A stretch of DNA of 64,000 nt from Bacteroides sp. 214 (GCF_010501015.1 NZ_QVML01000001.1:61845-125844), one strand, 5' to 3'. Counted from the stretch's first letter, positions 28,267 to 37,014 are shown. Notes: generated by a model not told the origin, from the sequence alone. Made by a program: numbers and translations.

Positions 28267-29742
28267 GTGAAGAATAATGCAAAAACACAGATTGGTGTGA
28301 TTGGATTGGCGGTAATGGGCGAAAATCTTTCGCTGAACTTAGCCAATAATGGGTGGAATGTTTCTGTTTACAACCGTACAGTGCCCGGCATAGAAGAAGG
28401 TGTTGTAGAACGCTTTATCAATGGAAGAGGGCAAGGAAAGCCTATTCAGGGACATACAGAGATAATTGATTTCGTACACTCCATAGCTACACCCCGTAAG
28501 ATATTAATGATGGTTAGGGCGGGTAGTCCCGTCGATGAACTGTTGGATCAGCTATTTCCATTATTGGAACCGGGTGATATATTAATTGACGGTGGTAATT
28601 CCAACTATGAAGACACCAATCGTCGTGTGGCATTGACCGAATCTAAAGGTTTCTTATATATAGGAGCCGGTGTTTCGGGTGGCGAAGAGGGAGCATTGCA
28701 TGGTGCTTCCATCATGCCAGGTGGTTCGAAAGCCGCATGGGGAGAAGTTAAACCTATCCTGCAAAGCATTGCCGCTAAAGCCGAAGATGGTACGCCGTGT
28801 TGCGACTGGATTGGTCCGGCAGGATCAGGGCATTTCGTGAAAATGATTCACAATGGCATTGAGTATGGCGATATGCAAATCATAGCTGAGGCATACTGGA
28901 CTTTGAAAAACTTGCTCAACATCAGCAATGATGAACTTTCTGATGTTTTTGCTCATTGGAATGAAGGAAAGTTACGTAGTTACCTGATACGAATCACAAG
29001 CGATATTCTTCAACACAAAGATCGTAAGGGTGGCTATTTGATAGACAACATTCTGGATGTAGCCGGACAAAAAGGTACCGGCAAATGGGCGGTGTATAAT
29101 GCAATGGAATTGGGGATGCCCTTAGGCTTGATTGCGACTGCCGTTTTCGAACGCAACTTGTCAGGTAACAAAGAGTTGCGCGGAAAGATGGCGAAACTCT
29201 ATCAAAGAAAGTCAGACCGCTCTGTCTACAATCGTAAAAACCTACTTGGAAATGTGCACGACGCACTGTATGCTTCCAAAATAATATCTTACGCACAAGG
29301 CTTTGCTGTCTTGGCTAAAGCTTCCAAAACATTTGGTTGGGATTTGGACCTGGCTTCCATTGCCCGTATGTGGCGTGCGGGATGTATTATTCGTAGTGCT
29401 TTCCTCGATGATATTGCAACGGCTTACGAAGCCGGACACAAACCTGAGCATTTGTTGCTCTCCGCTCATTTTTACAAAGAAATTACATCTGCAGTTCCGG
29501 GCTGGGAGCAGTTGGTTGCTATTGCCGTAAAAGAAAAACTTCCTGTTCCGGCATTCTCCTCAGCATTGAATTACTTCTATTCTTTGCGATCGGCAGATTT
29601 ATCGGCTAATCTGATACAGGCACAGCGCGATTATTTCGGAGCACATCGTTTTGAACGAAAGGATAGAGAACGTGGTAAGTTCTTCCATGAAGACTGGACA
29701 GGTTTGGGTGGAAGTGCAGAGTCAAGTGTGTATAACGTATAA
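28267..29742 (+). CDS. gnd: 6-phosphogluconate dehydrogenase, decarboxylating
   Basis: 491 residues from GTG 28267, preceded by AGGAG at 8 bp. It oxidises 6-phosphogluconate to ribulose 5-phosphate, CO2 and NAD(P)H. The nucleotide-binding motif is IGVIGLAVMGENLSLNLA, followed by YNRT, which suits NADP. The substrate and catalytic motifs are GAGVSGGEEGA, GSGHFVKMIHNGIEYGDMQ and KGTGKW. It is first in an operon with zwf (5 bp gap) and pgl, so the oxidative pentose phosphate branch is encoded together in reverse pathway order. Confidence 0.98.
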   Translation: MKNNAKTQIGVIGLAVMGENLSLNLANNGWNVSVYNRTVPGIEEGVVERFINGRGQGKPIQGHTEIIDFVHSIATPRKILMMVRAGSPVDELLDQLFPLLEPGDILIDGGNSNYEDTNRRVALTESKGFLYIGAGVSGGEEGALHGASIMPGGSKAAWGEVKPILQSIAAKAEDGTPCCDWIGPAGSGHFVKMIHNGIEYGDMQIIAEAYWTLKNLLNISNDELSDVFAHWNEGKLRSYLIRITSDILQHKDRKGGYLIDNILDVAGQKGTGKWAVYNAMELGMPLGLIATAVFERNLSGNKELRGKMAKLYQRKSDRSVYNRKNLLGNVHDALYASKIISYAQGFAVLAKASKTFGWDLDLASIARMWRAGCIIRSAFLDDIATAYEAGHKPEHLLLSAHFYKEITSAVPGWEQLVAIAVKEKLPVPAFSSALNYFYSLRSADLSANLIQAQRDYFGAHRFERKDRERGKFFHEDWTGLGGSAESSVYNV

Positions 29743-29747
29743 AGCTT

Positions 29748-31256
29748 ATGAAAACAAAAGAACAACCTTTCATTATGGTCATATTTGGTGCGTCGGGCGA
29801 TTTGACCAAGCGTAAGCTAATGCCTGCGTTATATTCTCTATATAAACGGCATAGGCTGACGGAGAACTTTACCATACTTGGTGTGGCACGAACAGCCTAT
29901 GGCGACGTTCAGTTTCGTTCCTATATTCACAATCAACTGAACAAGTTCCTTGATCCGAAAGAATATCAAGCCGAAGAGGTGGGAGAGTTCTGTAAGCATC
30001 TTTATTATGTAGCAATGGATCCTTCCGAAGCGGATGATTACCTGTTACTAGCCAATCGGTTGCAAGAGCTAAGTGGCTCTGCCCAACCGAACAATATATT
30101 GTACTACCTCTCTACACCGCCCTCTCTCTATGGTGTTGTGCCGGTGCACCTTAAAGCATATAAGCTGAACAGTAGGGGGAGTCGAATTATCGTAGAGAAA
30201 CCTTTTGGCTATGATTTGGAGTCGGCATTGAAACTGAATAATATCTACGCCTCGGTATTTGACGAAAAGCAAGTGTATCGTATTGACCACTTCTTAGGAA
30301 AGGAGACGGCACAAAACATTCTGGCATTTCGCTTTGCAAACGGCATCTTCGAACCGTTGTGGAATAGGAACTACATCGATTATGTGGAGATTACCGCTAC
30401 CGAAAATATCGGTATAGAACAACGTGGGGGTTACTACGATGAGTCGGGGGCATTGCGCGATATGGTGCAGAACCACCTGATACAATTGTTAGCGCTAACC
30501 GCCATGGAGCCACCGGTAAACTTCAATGCAACTGAGTTTCGCAATGAAGTAATCAAGGTGTACAATTCGTTGGTGCCGCTTACCGAAACCGATTTCAAAG
30601 AACATGTCATTCGCGGACAATACACTGCTTCTGATGCCAAGAAAGGGTATCGCGAGGAACAGAATGTAAAACCCGATTCGCGTACAGATACATATATTGC
30701 CATGAGGTTGAATATCGGTAATTGGCGTTGGGCGGGCGTACCTTTTTATATTCGTACCGGCAAGCAACTTCCTACCAAGGTTACCGAGATTGTGGTGCAC
30801 TTTAAGGAGACACCACACCACATGTTTCATCAGGTAGGCGAAGGAAGCGCGCAAAATAACACGCTTATTCTACGTATTCAACCCAACGAAGGTGTGCAAC
30901 TGCGCGTGGCAATGAAGGTACCCGGTTCGGGCTTTGAAATAAAGCAAACAGCTATGGATTTTACGTACGATAAACTGGGTGGACTACCACCGGGCGACGC
31001 TTATGCACGGCTTATTGAAGACTGCATAGCTTCGGATCCTACGCTTTTTACACGCAACGATGCCATAGAAGCTTCGTGGAGATTCTTCGACCCGCTTATT
31101 AGCTACTGGAAACAACATCCTGACGCACCGCTTTATGGTTATCCTGCCGGTACATGGGGACCAAAAGAAAGTGAAGCCATGATGAATGAGCATGGTGCTA
31201 CGTGGACTAACCCTTGCAAAAATTTAACCGATTCTGATCAATATTGCGAACTATGA
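29748..31256 (+). CDS. zwf: Glucose-6-phosphate 1-dehydrogenase
   Basis: 502 residues. It oxidises glucose 6-phosphate to 6-phosphogluconolactone. The NADP-binding motif GASGDLTKRKLMPALY and the substrate motif RIDHFLGKE, with the catalytic His, are clear. EKPFGYD and the C-terminal KVPGSGFEIK region are also typical. It lies 5 bp after gnd and its TGA stop overlaps the pgl ATG by 4 bp. Confidence 0.98.
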   Translation: MKTKEQPFIMVIFGASGDLTKRKLMPALYSLYKRHRLTENFTILGVARTAYGDVQFRSYIHNQLNKFLDPKEYQAEEVGEFCKHLYYVAMDPSEADDYLLLANRLQELSGSAQPNNILYYLSTPPSLYGVVPVHLKAYKLNSRGSRIIVEKPFGYDLESALKLNNIYASVFDEKQVYRIDHFLGKETAQNILAFRFANGIFEPLWNRNYIDYVEITATENIGIEQRGGYYDESGALRDMVQNHLIQLLALTAMEPPVNFNATEFRNEVIKVYNSLVPLTETDFKEHVIRGQYTASDAKKGYREEQNVKPDSRTDTYIAMRLNIGNWRWAGVPFYIRTGKQLPTKVTEIVVHFKETPHHMFHQVGEGSAQNNTLILRIQPNEGVQLRVAMKVPGSGFEIKQTAMDFTYDKLGGLPPGDAYARLIEDCIASDPTLFTRNDAIEASWRFFDPLISYWKQHPDAPLYGYPAGTWGPKESEAMMNEHGATWTNPCKNLTDSDQYCEL

Positions 31257-31951
31257 AGTTAAACGTATTCTCCTCTGCTCCCGAAACGGCCTGTGCATTG
31301 ATTCGCTATATCATTGCTATATTGAATGCCGAACCGAAGAAAATATTCAGTATCGCCTTTAGTGGCGGCACTACGCCTTCGGTTATGTACGATATCTGGG
31401 CGAACGAATACAGGGATGTCACCCCATGGGAACGTATCAGGTTCTTTTGGGTAGACGAACGCTGTGTTCGCCCTAACCATTCTGATAGCAATTTTGGCGT
31501 GATGAACTCATTGCTATTGAGCCAGGTACCTGTAATAAACGAACAGATTTATCGCATTCATGGTGAAGCCGACCCTCTGGGAGAAGCTAAACGTTACAGT
31601 AAGTTAGTGGGGAAACTTCTTCCTAAGACGAACAATCTTCCAACCTTCGACCTTGTATTGCTGGGGGTGGGCGAGGATGGACATACCTCTTCAATCTTTC
31701 CGGGGCAGGAGGCTTTGCTGGTTTCCCCTCATACATACGTAGTAAGTCGTAACCCTTACGATGGACAAAAGCGGGTAGCACTGACGGGGCAACCAATTAT
31801 CAATGCGAAGCGTACTGTTTTCTTGGTCACCGGCGAGAAAAAGGTTAGTGCTGTAAAGGATATTTGTAATCCTGAAGGAAAATCACCGGCAGCGTATATT
31901 GCGCGAAATGCACAGAACGTGGAACTGTTTATGGACTTTCTTCATCAATAA
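31253..31951 (+). CDS. pgl: 6-phosphogluconolactonase (DevB type)
   Basis: 232 residues from ATG 31253, which overlaps the zwf stop (ATGA). A TTG nine bases earlier is less likely. It hydrolyses the lactone made by Zwf to 6-phosphogluconate. Family motifs are AFSGGTTPSVMYD, FFWVDERCVRPNHSDSNFG and LLGVGEDGHTSSIFPG. It is last in the gnd-zwf-pgl operon. Confidence 0.96.
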   Translation: MKLNVFSSAPETACALIRYIIAILNAEPKKIFSIAFSGGTTPSVMYDIWANEYRDVTPWERIRFFWVDERCVRPNHSDSNFGVMNSLLLSQVPVINEQIYRIHGEADPLGEAKRYSKLVGKLLPKTNNLPTFDLVLLGVGEDGHTSSIFPGQEALLVSPHTYVVSRNPYDGQKRVALTGQPIINAKRTVFLVTGEKKVSAVKDICNPEGKSPAAYIARNAQNVELFMDFLHQ

Positions 31952-32023
31952 ATATTGTAAAGTATATATATATTGATATTTTATATTTAAGTTTGTGATT
32001 GAAATACTCAAACAAACTCAAAT

Positions 32024-33181
32024 ATGAAGAAACTTTTTCCTCTCTTGCTTGCTCTCATCAGCCTGAGTGCCTGTCAAAACCAATCCTCTCTAATACTTAC
32101 CGGAACTGTAGACGGATTACTCCCCGGCGATACTTTATTCCTTGCAGAGTTCGAACTTCCTTTATGGAACGAATTATCGGTAGATACATTCTTTGTGACG
32201 CAAGCCAATGAGCTTCGAGTGGAGAAACCAATCTCGCATACTACTTTCTTTATCTTGAATCATGCACCCAAAGATGCTCCTCGCATGGATTTTCCGATAC
32301 GTGGAGTTACTTTTCTGGCTTTACCCGGAGATGAAGTTGTATTCAATGGATCTGTCGAAACCTTTGTGGCAATGCAAAAGAAAGGTGGCTTTTATGATTA
32401 TCCGCCCGTTGCACGTTTGGATGCTATGGAGTTCGAGCAAGACTTGAAAACTATCGGAATATGGAATAAAATAACTGAGGCAAAAGCAGCTAAAGATAGT
32501 GACAGCATTGCTAAATATAGCGAAATGTACAGCAATCGCCATCGACCGAAAGCAATTCGCAACTTAAGAGATTCCATCCGCAATGAGGAACACAACAATG
32601 AATATGCCGCTTTTCTTTATCTGCAATCTCTTCATGGTGTTACGGGTTCGCAACTCGAAGAGCGCTTCGCCAAATTTACACCCGAAGTGCAAATGTCTTA
32701 TATCGGACAGCAACTGAACAGTATGCTTACCGTCTTGAAGAACATCGAACCGGGTAATACTCCTTCTGATTTTGAAGTAACCGACCGTAACGCTACTCCA
32801 CTGAAATTATCCGACTATCGTGGCAAGTACACCCTCATTTACCATTGGGGTTTGTGTCCGGGTACTATTTGGGTGCATCCCCGACTGTTGAAACTTTACG
32901 AAGAGTATCACGAAAAAGGCTTCGAGGTAATCGGTTTTACACCCTACAATTTCTTTGAAACCCATCCGGATTTAGAAAAGGAAGAGAGTATAACACCTCT
33001 TTTTAACCAACCTTGGCGTACTGTCTTTACCGATACACCCGGCAATGAATTTATCACCGATAGTTATTACTTCTCTGGCGTTCCTATCATGATGCTGATC
33101 TCTCCGGAAGGGGTAACATTGGAGCGTGGCTACTCCGAGGTGTATAGTAAGTTGAAAAAGATATTGAAAGAGAATTTATAA
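32024..33181 (+). CDS. TlpA-like lipoprotein with CPGT active-site variant
   Basis: 385 residues. The lipoprotein signal ends at LSAC (Cys17). The N-terminal DUF4369-like domain begins LILTGTVDGLLPGDTLFLAE and the C-terminal domain is thioredoxin-like. At the position of the active site the protein reads WGLCPGT, so only Cys278 remains and the second cysteine is Thr281. A disulfide reductase cycle using CxxC is therefore not possible; a monothiol or chaperone role is conceivable. A -7-like TAAGTTTG is at 31988-31995. A second TlpA-like gene follows 20 bp later. Confidence 0.82.
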   Translation: MKKLFPLLLALISLSACQNQSSLILTGTVDGLLPGDTLFLAEFELPLWNELSVDTFFVTQANELRVEKPISHTTFFILNHAPKDAPRMDFPIRGVTFLALPGDEVVFNGSVETFVAMQKKGGFYDYPPVARLDAMEFEQDLKTIGIWNKITEAKAAKDSDSIAKYSEMYSNRHRPKAIRNLRDSIRNEEHNNEYAAFLYLQSLHGVTGSQLEERFAKFTPEVQMSYIGQQLNSMLTVLKNIEPGNTPSDFEVTDRNATPLKLSDYRGKYTLIYHWGLCPGTIWVHPRLLKLYEEYHEKGFEVIGFTPYNFFETHPDLEKEESITPLFNQPWRTVFTDTPGNEFITDSYYFSGVPIMMLISPEGVTLERGYSEVYSKLKKILKENL

Positions 33182-33201
33182 TAAATCAGAATACCATAAA
33201 T

Positions 33202-33897
33202 ATGAAATCAAAAGCAATTACCTTATTGGTTGTTATCTCGATCTTTTTTGGGTGTAATAATAACAAGCGAGAGTCTAAAGAGAGTAGAGTTAGAAAACAC
33301 ATTGCGTCTATTGAGGCTAACCTCGACAGTCTTTCGAGTGCTGAAACACTTGCGGTTATGTGTACTACATTTGGAAAAGAAAAAACCACCGAGTTATTTA
33401 ATAAATTGGCTCCTGAAGTCAGAAATTCAGATAACGGTAAGATCGTTGAACAGTATCTACTATTGAACAAAGACTTAAAGGTAGGCGACAAATTTGTAGA
33501 CTTTGAAATGCTGGATTCAAATGGACAGCCAAGAAAACTCTCTGAGTTTGAAGGAAAAATAATACTGCTCGAATTTTGGGCTTCTTGGTGTGGACCTTGT
33601 CTAAAGGAAATGCCTCACCTTAAAAAAACTTATGATAATTATCACAAACATGGATTTGAGGTCTTCGCTGTATCACTTGATGTTGATAAAGAAAATTGGC
33701 TAAAAGCTATAGAGGAGAAGCGTCTAAATTGGACTCATGTAACCGAATTAAAAAGTATTGCTAATACAGCAGGATTTATATATGGTGTGTCTAGCATTCC
33801 GAATAACTTTCTAATTGATGAAGAGGGAATAATCAGAGCCAGGGGGGTAAGAGGAGATAAGCTGGATAAGGCATTGAAAAAGATGATAAAGAAATAG
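33202..33897 (+). CDS. TlpA/ResA-like thiol-disulfide oxidoreductase lipoprotein
   Basis: 231 residues. The lipoprotein signal has FFGC near residue 15. A short N-terminal region without DUF4369 is followed by a thioredoxin fold with active site WASWCGPC (Cys130 and Cys133) and the cis-proline segment SIPNNFLI. It probably forms a unit with the preceding CPGT variant. The last 20 bp of the coding sequence recur at 35784, at the far side of an AT-rich 1.9-kb segment. Confidence 0.9.
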   Translation: MKSKAITLLVVISIFFGCNNNKRESKESRVRKHIASIEANLDSLSSAETLAVMCTTFGKEKTTELFNKLAPEVRNSDNGKIVEQYLLLNKDLKVGDKFVDFEMLDSNGQPRKLSEFEGKIILLEFWASWCGPCLKEMPHLKKTYDNYHKHGFEVFAVSLDVDKENWLKAIEEKRLNWTHVTELKSIANTAGFIYGVSSIPNNFLIDEEGIIRARGVRGDKLDKALKKMIKK

Positions 33898-33903
33898 TGC
33901 TTG
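33878..33903 (+). repeat. 26-bp direct repeat, left copy (partner at 35784-35809)
   Basis: AAAAGATGATAAAGAAATAG plus T is identical at 33878-33898 and 35784-35804. One mismatch and then CTTG extend the match to 26 bp. The left copy covers the last codons and stop of the TlpA-like gene. The right copy lies 70 bp before the beta-propeller gene and carries the same terminal codons and stop without a gene in front. The segment between contains only a pseudogene, a MITE and small AT-rich genes. Confidence 0.75.
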
Positions 33904-33965
33904 GCTTTTTTCGAGAATAATTCAACACTTAGAAATTGTTCATAACCAGTTGTTTTATTTATAGA

Positions 33966-34005
33966 AGTGTATTTTGATATTCAAAAAAGAACATCAAAAT
34001 ACACT
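33966..34005. terminator. Bidirectional hairpin between convergent genes
   Basis: AGTGTATTTTGAT (33966-33978) pairs perfectly with ATCAAAATACACT (33993-34005), giving a 13-bp stem with a 14-nt loop. It stands between the 3' ends of the TlpA-like gene and the broken gene on the other strand. There is no long T-tract. Confidence 0.6.
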
Positions 34006-34014
34006 AAATAAGAA

Positions 34015-34835
34015 TTAGTATCTTAAATCTTCAAATGGAATCTGAAAGAAGTCTTGGCAAAAGAACACGGTCTTAGAACCTGTTTGAGATTCTGAGACCT
34101 CAGAGTGACTAAGATCATAAATTACTCCTTTGTACTTTTTACAAATCTCATATAACTCGTGATCTGTTAGGAGAGATTTTTTTCCAGCTCTAACATAGAA
34201 ACTAACATAGCTAATTACTCCTGTTTCATCATGGGTAACTTCGATGTAGGTTTTGTCTTCTCTTTCCAATTCTATCATTCTTTCTTTAGAGAAAACGGGT
34301 CAGTCTGAAAACTTGGTTGTACACCTGGTGGCAGGTAAGGTAAGATGCCCATCGGGCATTCATAACAATAGAAAATATACATCAGTCATTTTGTACTACT
34401 CCGTCAGGAGTTGCATAGATATGCTTAACTGCCCCATTATTTCCGCTAAAGTTCTACATTACCTCGACAGAGTACTACATTACGTCGCTAAAGTACTACA
34501 TTATGAGCCTCCTGTTTTCAGCCTTTCCTACGCTTTATGGAACAGGAAAGTTGAGTTGTTTGCAACCAGGTTTTCGGACTGACCCGAGAAAACTCCACTG
34601 TCAATTAATTCCTGAAATGGTTTAACTCTTGCATCGTCGTGCCAAGGTAGTATATAGCCACTAGGGTGGCTAAGAATTGCTTGACCTTTACTTAAAACAT
34701 GATTAACTTCCCCTTTAGGCAGTATAATTGTACCCCTCCCTCTGTTTTTTTATATTCAAAACGAAGGTCTGTCTGTTGTCCCCACAAATTTATCGCAGTG
34801 AGTAAAATTGTAATTAATAATAATTTTGTTTTCAT
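34015..34835 (-). pseudogene. Secreted small protein gene, broken by frameshift and MITE insertion
   Basis: The gene starts at ATG 34835 with a signal peptide (MKTKLLLITILLTAINLWG). Its frame ends early at a run of seven T on the plus strand (34745-34751). One extra base there would restore a frame reading GTIILPKGEVNHVLSKGQA. That frame then runs into a 289-bp inserted element at 34297-34585. Removing the element and one copy of its 8-bp duplication joins SGVFS to KERMIELERE in frame, through to the stop at 34015. The restored product would have 174 residues. I do not recognise the family. The visible 87-residue frame at 34015-34278 is only its C-terminal half. Confidence 0.85.
34297..34585. 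mobile_element. 289-bp MITE-like element with 23-bp inverted ends and 8-bp target duplication
   Basis: The ends are inverted repeats matching at 21 of 23 positions, beginning GGGTCAGTC at each end. The element is flanked by the identical 8-mer GAGAAAAC at 34289-34296 and 34586-34593, the expected target-site duplication. Internally it carries ATGCCC/GGGCAT and ACTCC/GGAGT hairpins. It also has a 21-bp tandem array with CTACATTA at 34454, 34475 and 34496. It has no coding capacity for a transposase, so it would move in trans. It interrupts the gene at 34015-34835. Confidence 0.88.
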
Positions 34836-34930
34836 TCTTAACTATTTAGTTAAATAATTCAACCTAGCTTTTGGCTTAAATGTATTTTTATTCTTTCCTA
34901 TCTTATCCCGATTAAAAACCGTATAATTGG

Positions 34931-35305
34931 CTACCATTTAATTGTTTCAAGACTTGTAGAATGATAAATCCATCTTTTATTCTTTTTCCTGAATTTAGCT
35001 GTTACAATTACGGTCGGTTTATTGTTAATAGAAAAATGTCTGGCAGATAATATTGCTTTTTTCTTTTTTATTTGAAGTTCTGTAATTTCGAGAATAAACA
35101 AAACAGAAGAGCTTACGTTGCTCTTATCTATAAGTTGTATCTCATCACTATTTAACTCATTCGTAAAGTTATTGCTTATCAACTGCTTTATATGCAGTTC
35201 CTCTATAAAGCCTTGCACAATCATTGTTGTGTCGTTTGAGATACTCTGCGAAAAAGCACATGTATTCAACAAAATAAAACATATTGTTAATATATATAAT
35301 TTCAT
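34931..35305 (-). CDS. Small secreted protein of unknown function
   Basis: 124 residues with a clear signal peptide (MKLYILTICFILLNTCAFSQ, cleavage near residue 20). The mature part is rich in Asn, Ser, Lys and Ile and ends RWIYHSTSLETIKW, the look of a small beta-sheet envelope protein. I do not recognise a family. The gene lies in an AT-rich segment bounded by direct repeats and next to a broken secreted-protein gene, so it may belong to the same acquired piece. Confidence 0.65.
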   Translation of the reverse strand: MKLYILTICFILLNTCAFSQSISNDTTMIVQGFIEELHIKQLISNNFTNELNSDEIQLIDKSNVSSSVLFILEITELQIKKKKAILSARHFSINNKPTVIVTAKFRKKNKRWIYHSTSLETIKW

Positions 35306-35322
35306 GGTCTATTTTCTTATAA

Positions 35323-35526
35323 TTATGTTTTTCCATTAGCAGAGAATTCAACAACTCCTCCATATAGCTCAAATTCAGTTCTCTCTGAATTTGACACATT
35401 CAATATTGCGCCCTGTTTCTCAGAGATAATACTTGCTAACTTATCAGCACTGTGTTTTGCGATACCACTCTTTATAGCCTCAGGCGCTTCTTGTTTTATT
35501 TTCTTTGCAAAGGAAATGATTCTCAT
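35323..35526 (-). CDS. Small hypothetical protein (67 residues), possibly frameshifted
   Basis: The frame encodes 67 residues (MRIISFAKKIKQEAPEAI..). Just upstream, in a neighbouring frame, the DNA reads a signal-peptide-like stretch (IKSITVFGLFLTLSVHAIVS) that runs out of frame near this ATG. The gene may therefore be a secreted small protein damaged by a one-base change, or a genuine short cytosolic peptide. It lies 17 bp before the 124-residue gene on the same strand. I do not recognise the family. Confidence 0.4.
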   Translation of the reverse strand: MRIISFAKKIKQEAPEAIKSGIAKHSADKLASIISEKQGAILNVSNSERTEFELYGGVVEFSANGKT

Positions 35527-35783
35527 TATTGCTCACAATAGCGTGAACAGATAGTGTAAGAAATAGGCCAAATACTGTAATACTTTTGATTATCTCCCAT
35601 TCTTACTGGTTGGAAATTGAATATATGCGAATAGAATTTGTTAATTGAGTAAAGAGTACGTATTAAAATTGGCATTTAGATTAAAGGTTATTTTTCTATT
35701 TCTGAAATTGTTACGGAACAGGCTCTTAGGTGCTGTAGATACAATACGAATCTTTACTTGTTCCGTTATCAAAATTCAGTAGG

Positions 35784-35809
35784 AAAAGATGATAAAGAAA
35801 TAGTACTTG
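35784..35809 (+). repeat. 26-bp direct repeat, right copy
   Basis: This copy matches 33878-33903 at 25 of 26 positions. Here the segment, which elsewhere ends the TlpA-like gene, is not attached to an open frame. Around it, from 35527 to 35870, I see no gene other than this remnant. Confidence 0.75.
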
Positions 35810-35873
35810 TCAAAGTTGAGATCTTAATATGTAAATTAGGTCGTTTTGTAGGTAATTGCTATTTTTGTACTAA

Positions 35874-36893
35874 ATGAAAAAATACATCTACTATATCATG
35901 CCCTTTCTTCTCCTTTATTCATGTAAGGAAGAAAGGGCAGTTGAAAGAATAAATCAAAATCCGGTTATTCTTTCCGAAGGGTTATTTACTTCATTGCCGG
36001 GTGAGATTGTAGTTCTGGAAGATTATTTAGTATGGTTAGATCATACTTCTTTAGAGGGATTTGTTCATATTGTTGAGCGAAAGACCGGAAAGGAAGTTAA
36101 GTCATTTGGTAAAATAGGCGAGGGACCAGATGAGTTTATAACTCCTCGAATTACCAAGTGCTTAACTAATTCTTTCATCCTTTCCGACTTGAATTATGCT
36201 AAACAATTTCTAATAATCATTGGTTCTGATAATTTTAGCGAAGACATATCGCCATCGTTTAGAGATTACGAAATAAAGCCGGAGAACAATTTTATATATT
36301 TGGCTCCAAACACTTATGTAAGTATTACTCCCGAAGCTTCAGTACCTTTCAACCTGTTGTCCGAGTCGCATAAATCTGGTTTTGGTAAGTTCCCTGTTAC
36401 GAACGAAAAGATAACAAATGGCATAAATGTGTTTCAGGGGATAGTGCAATATAATCCTAACAATAATTATTTGCTCTATTCTATTGGGGCAATGTCTTAT
36501 GTGGCTTTATATGAAAATAAGAATAACCAATTTAATCTAAAATGGGAGAAAACATTATCTGAGGTAAGTTGGGATATTAAAGAGGAGGGCAAACTGGTAA
36601 TAAATGAAACGCCCAAGTATGCTCCTACAGCAATTGCTCTGACAAAAAACTACATCATCTCAATCGAAAGAGATAAAGAAAGAACTGCCGCATCAACCCC
36701 TCGTAAGTATAATGGTAGAGATTTTAGCCGGGTACCAACAACTCTTTTTGTGTATGACTACAACCTGAGTCTCATAAAGATTATAGATACTGGGTTACCT
36801 ATAATCCGTATATCCTCAGACGGTAAGAGCGATGAACTGTTCTTTATCTGTTTAGACACAGAGTTTGCTATTGGCAAGCTTAGTGTACAATAA
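35874..36893 (+). CDS. BF3164-type six-bladed beta-propeller lipoprotein
   Basis: 339 residues. The lipoprotein signal ends at LLYSC (Cys17). The segment ERKTGKEVKSFGKIGEGPDEFITPR is characteristic of the TolB-like 6-bladed propeller (BF3164) lipoproteins of Bacteroidetes, as is the blade ending FVYDYNLSLIKIID. These proteins sit in the envelope; no activity is established. A -7-like TATTTTTG lies at 35860-35867, only 6 bp before the ATG, which suggests a very short or absent leader. Confidence 0.85.
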   Translation: MKKYIYYIMPFLLLYSCKEERAVERINQNPVILSEGLFTSLPGEIVVLEDYLVWLDHTSLEGFVHIVERKTGKEVKSFGKIGEGPDEFITPRITKCLTNSFILSDLNYAKQFLIIIGSDNFSEDISPSFRDYEIKPENNFIYLAPNTYVSITPEASVPFNLLSESHKSGFGKFPVTNEKITNGINVFQGIVQYNPNNNYLLYSIGAMSYVALYENKNNQFNLKWEKTLSEVSWDIKEEGKLVINETPKYAPTAIALTKNYIISIERDKERTAASTPRKYNGRDFSRVPTTLFVYDYNLSLIKIIDTGLPIIRISSDGKSDELFFICLDTEFAIGKLSVQ

Positions 36894-36934
36894 ATACATC
36901 TTCACCGATATTTTTCACGTATTGTTATAAATTT

Positions 36935-37014
36935 CTCACCATGTTGAGAACAAATACTCGACTTGGCGAGAAACTATTCTCAACTTGGTGAGTATTTATT
37001 CTCATTATGCTGAT
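36935..37014. repeat. 22-bp-periodic array of 14-bp palindromes
   Basis: Imperfect palindromes CTCACCATGTTGAG, CTCGACTTGGCGAG, CTCAACTTGGTGAG and the decayed CTCATTATGCTGAT begin at 36935, 36957, 36979 and 37001. The spacing is exactly 22 bp each time. The array follows the stop of the beta-propeller gene by 41 bp. No coding sequence is present. Confidence 0.75.

Noticed and set aside
34253..34582. Open frame spanning the MITE
   Set aside because: It is defined by the inverted ends of the inserted element and the flanking antisense of the broken gene.
35527..35590. Separate short gene with a signal peptide upstream of the 67-residue frame
   Set aside because: The signal-like stretch has no convincing start codon and passes out of frame; it is noted under the 67-residue gene instead.
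33878..35809. Integrative element with att sites
   Set aside because: Direct repeats fit, but there is no integrase, mobilisation or replication gene, so only the repeat pair is reported.
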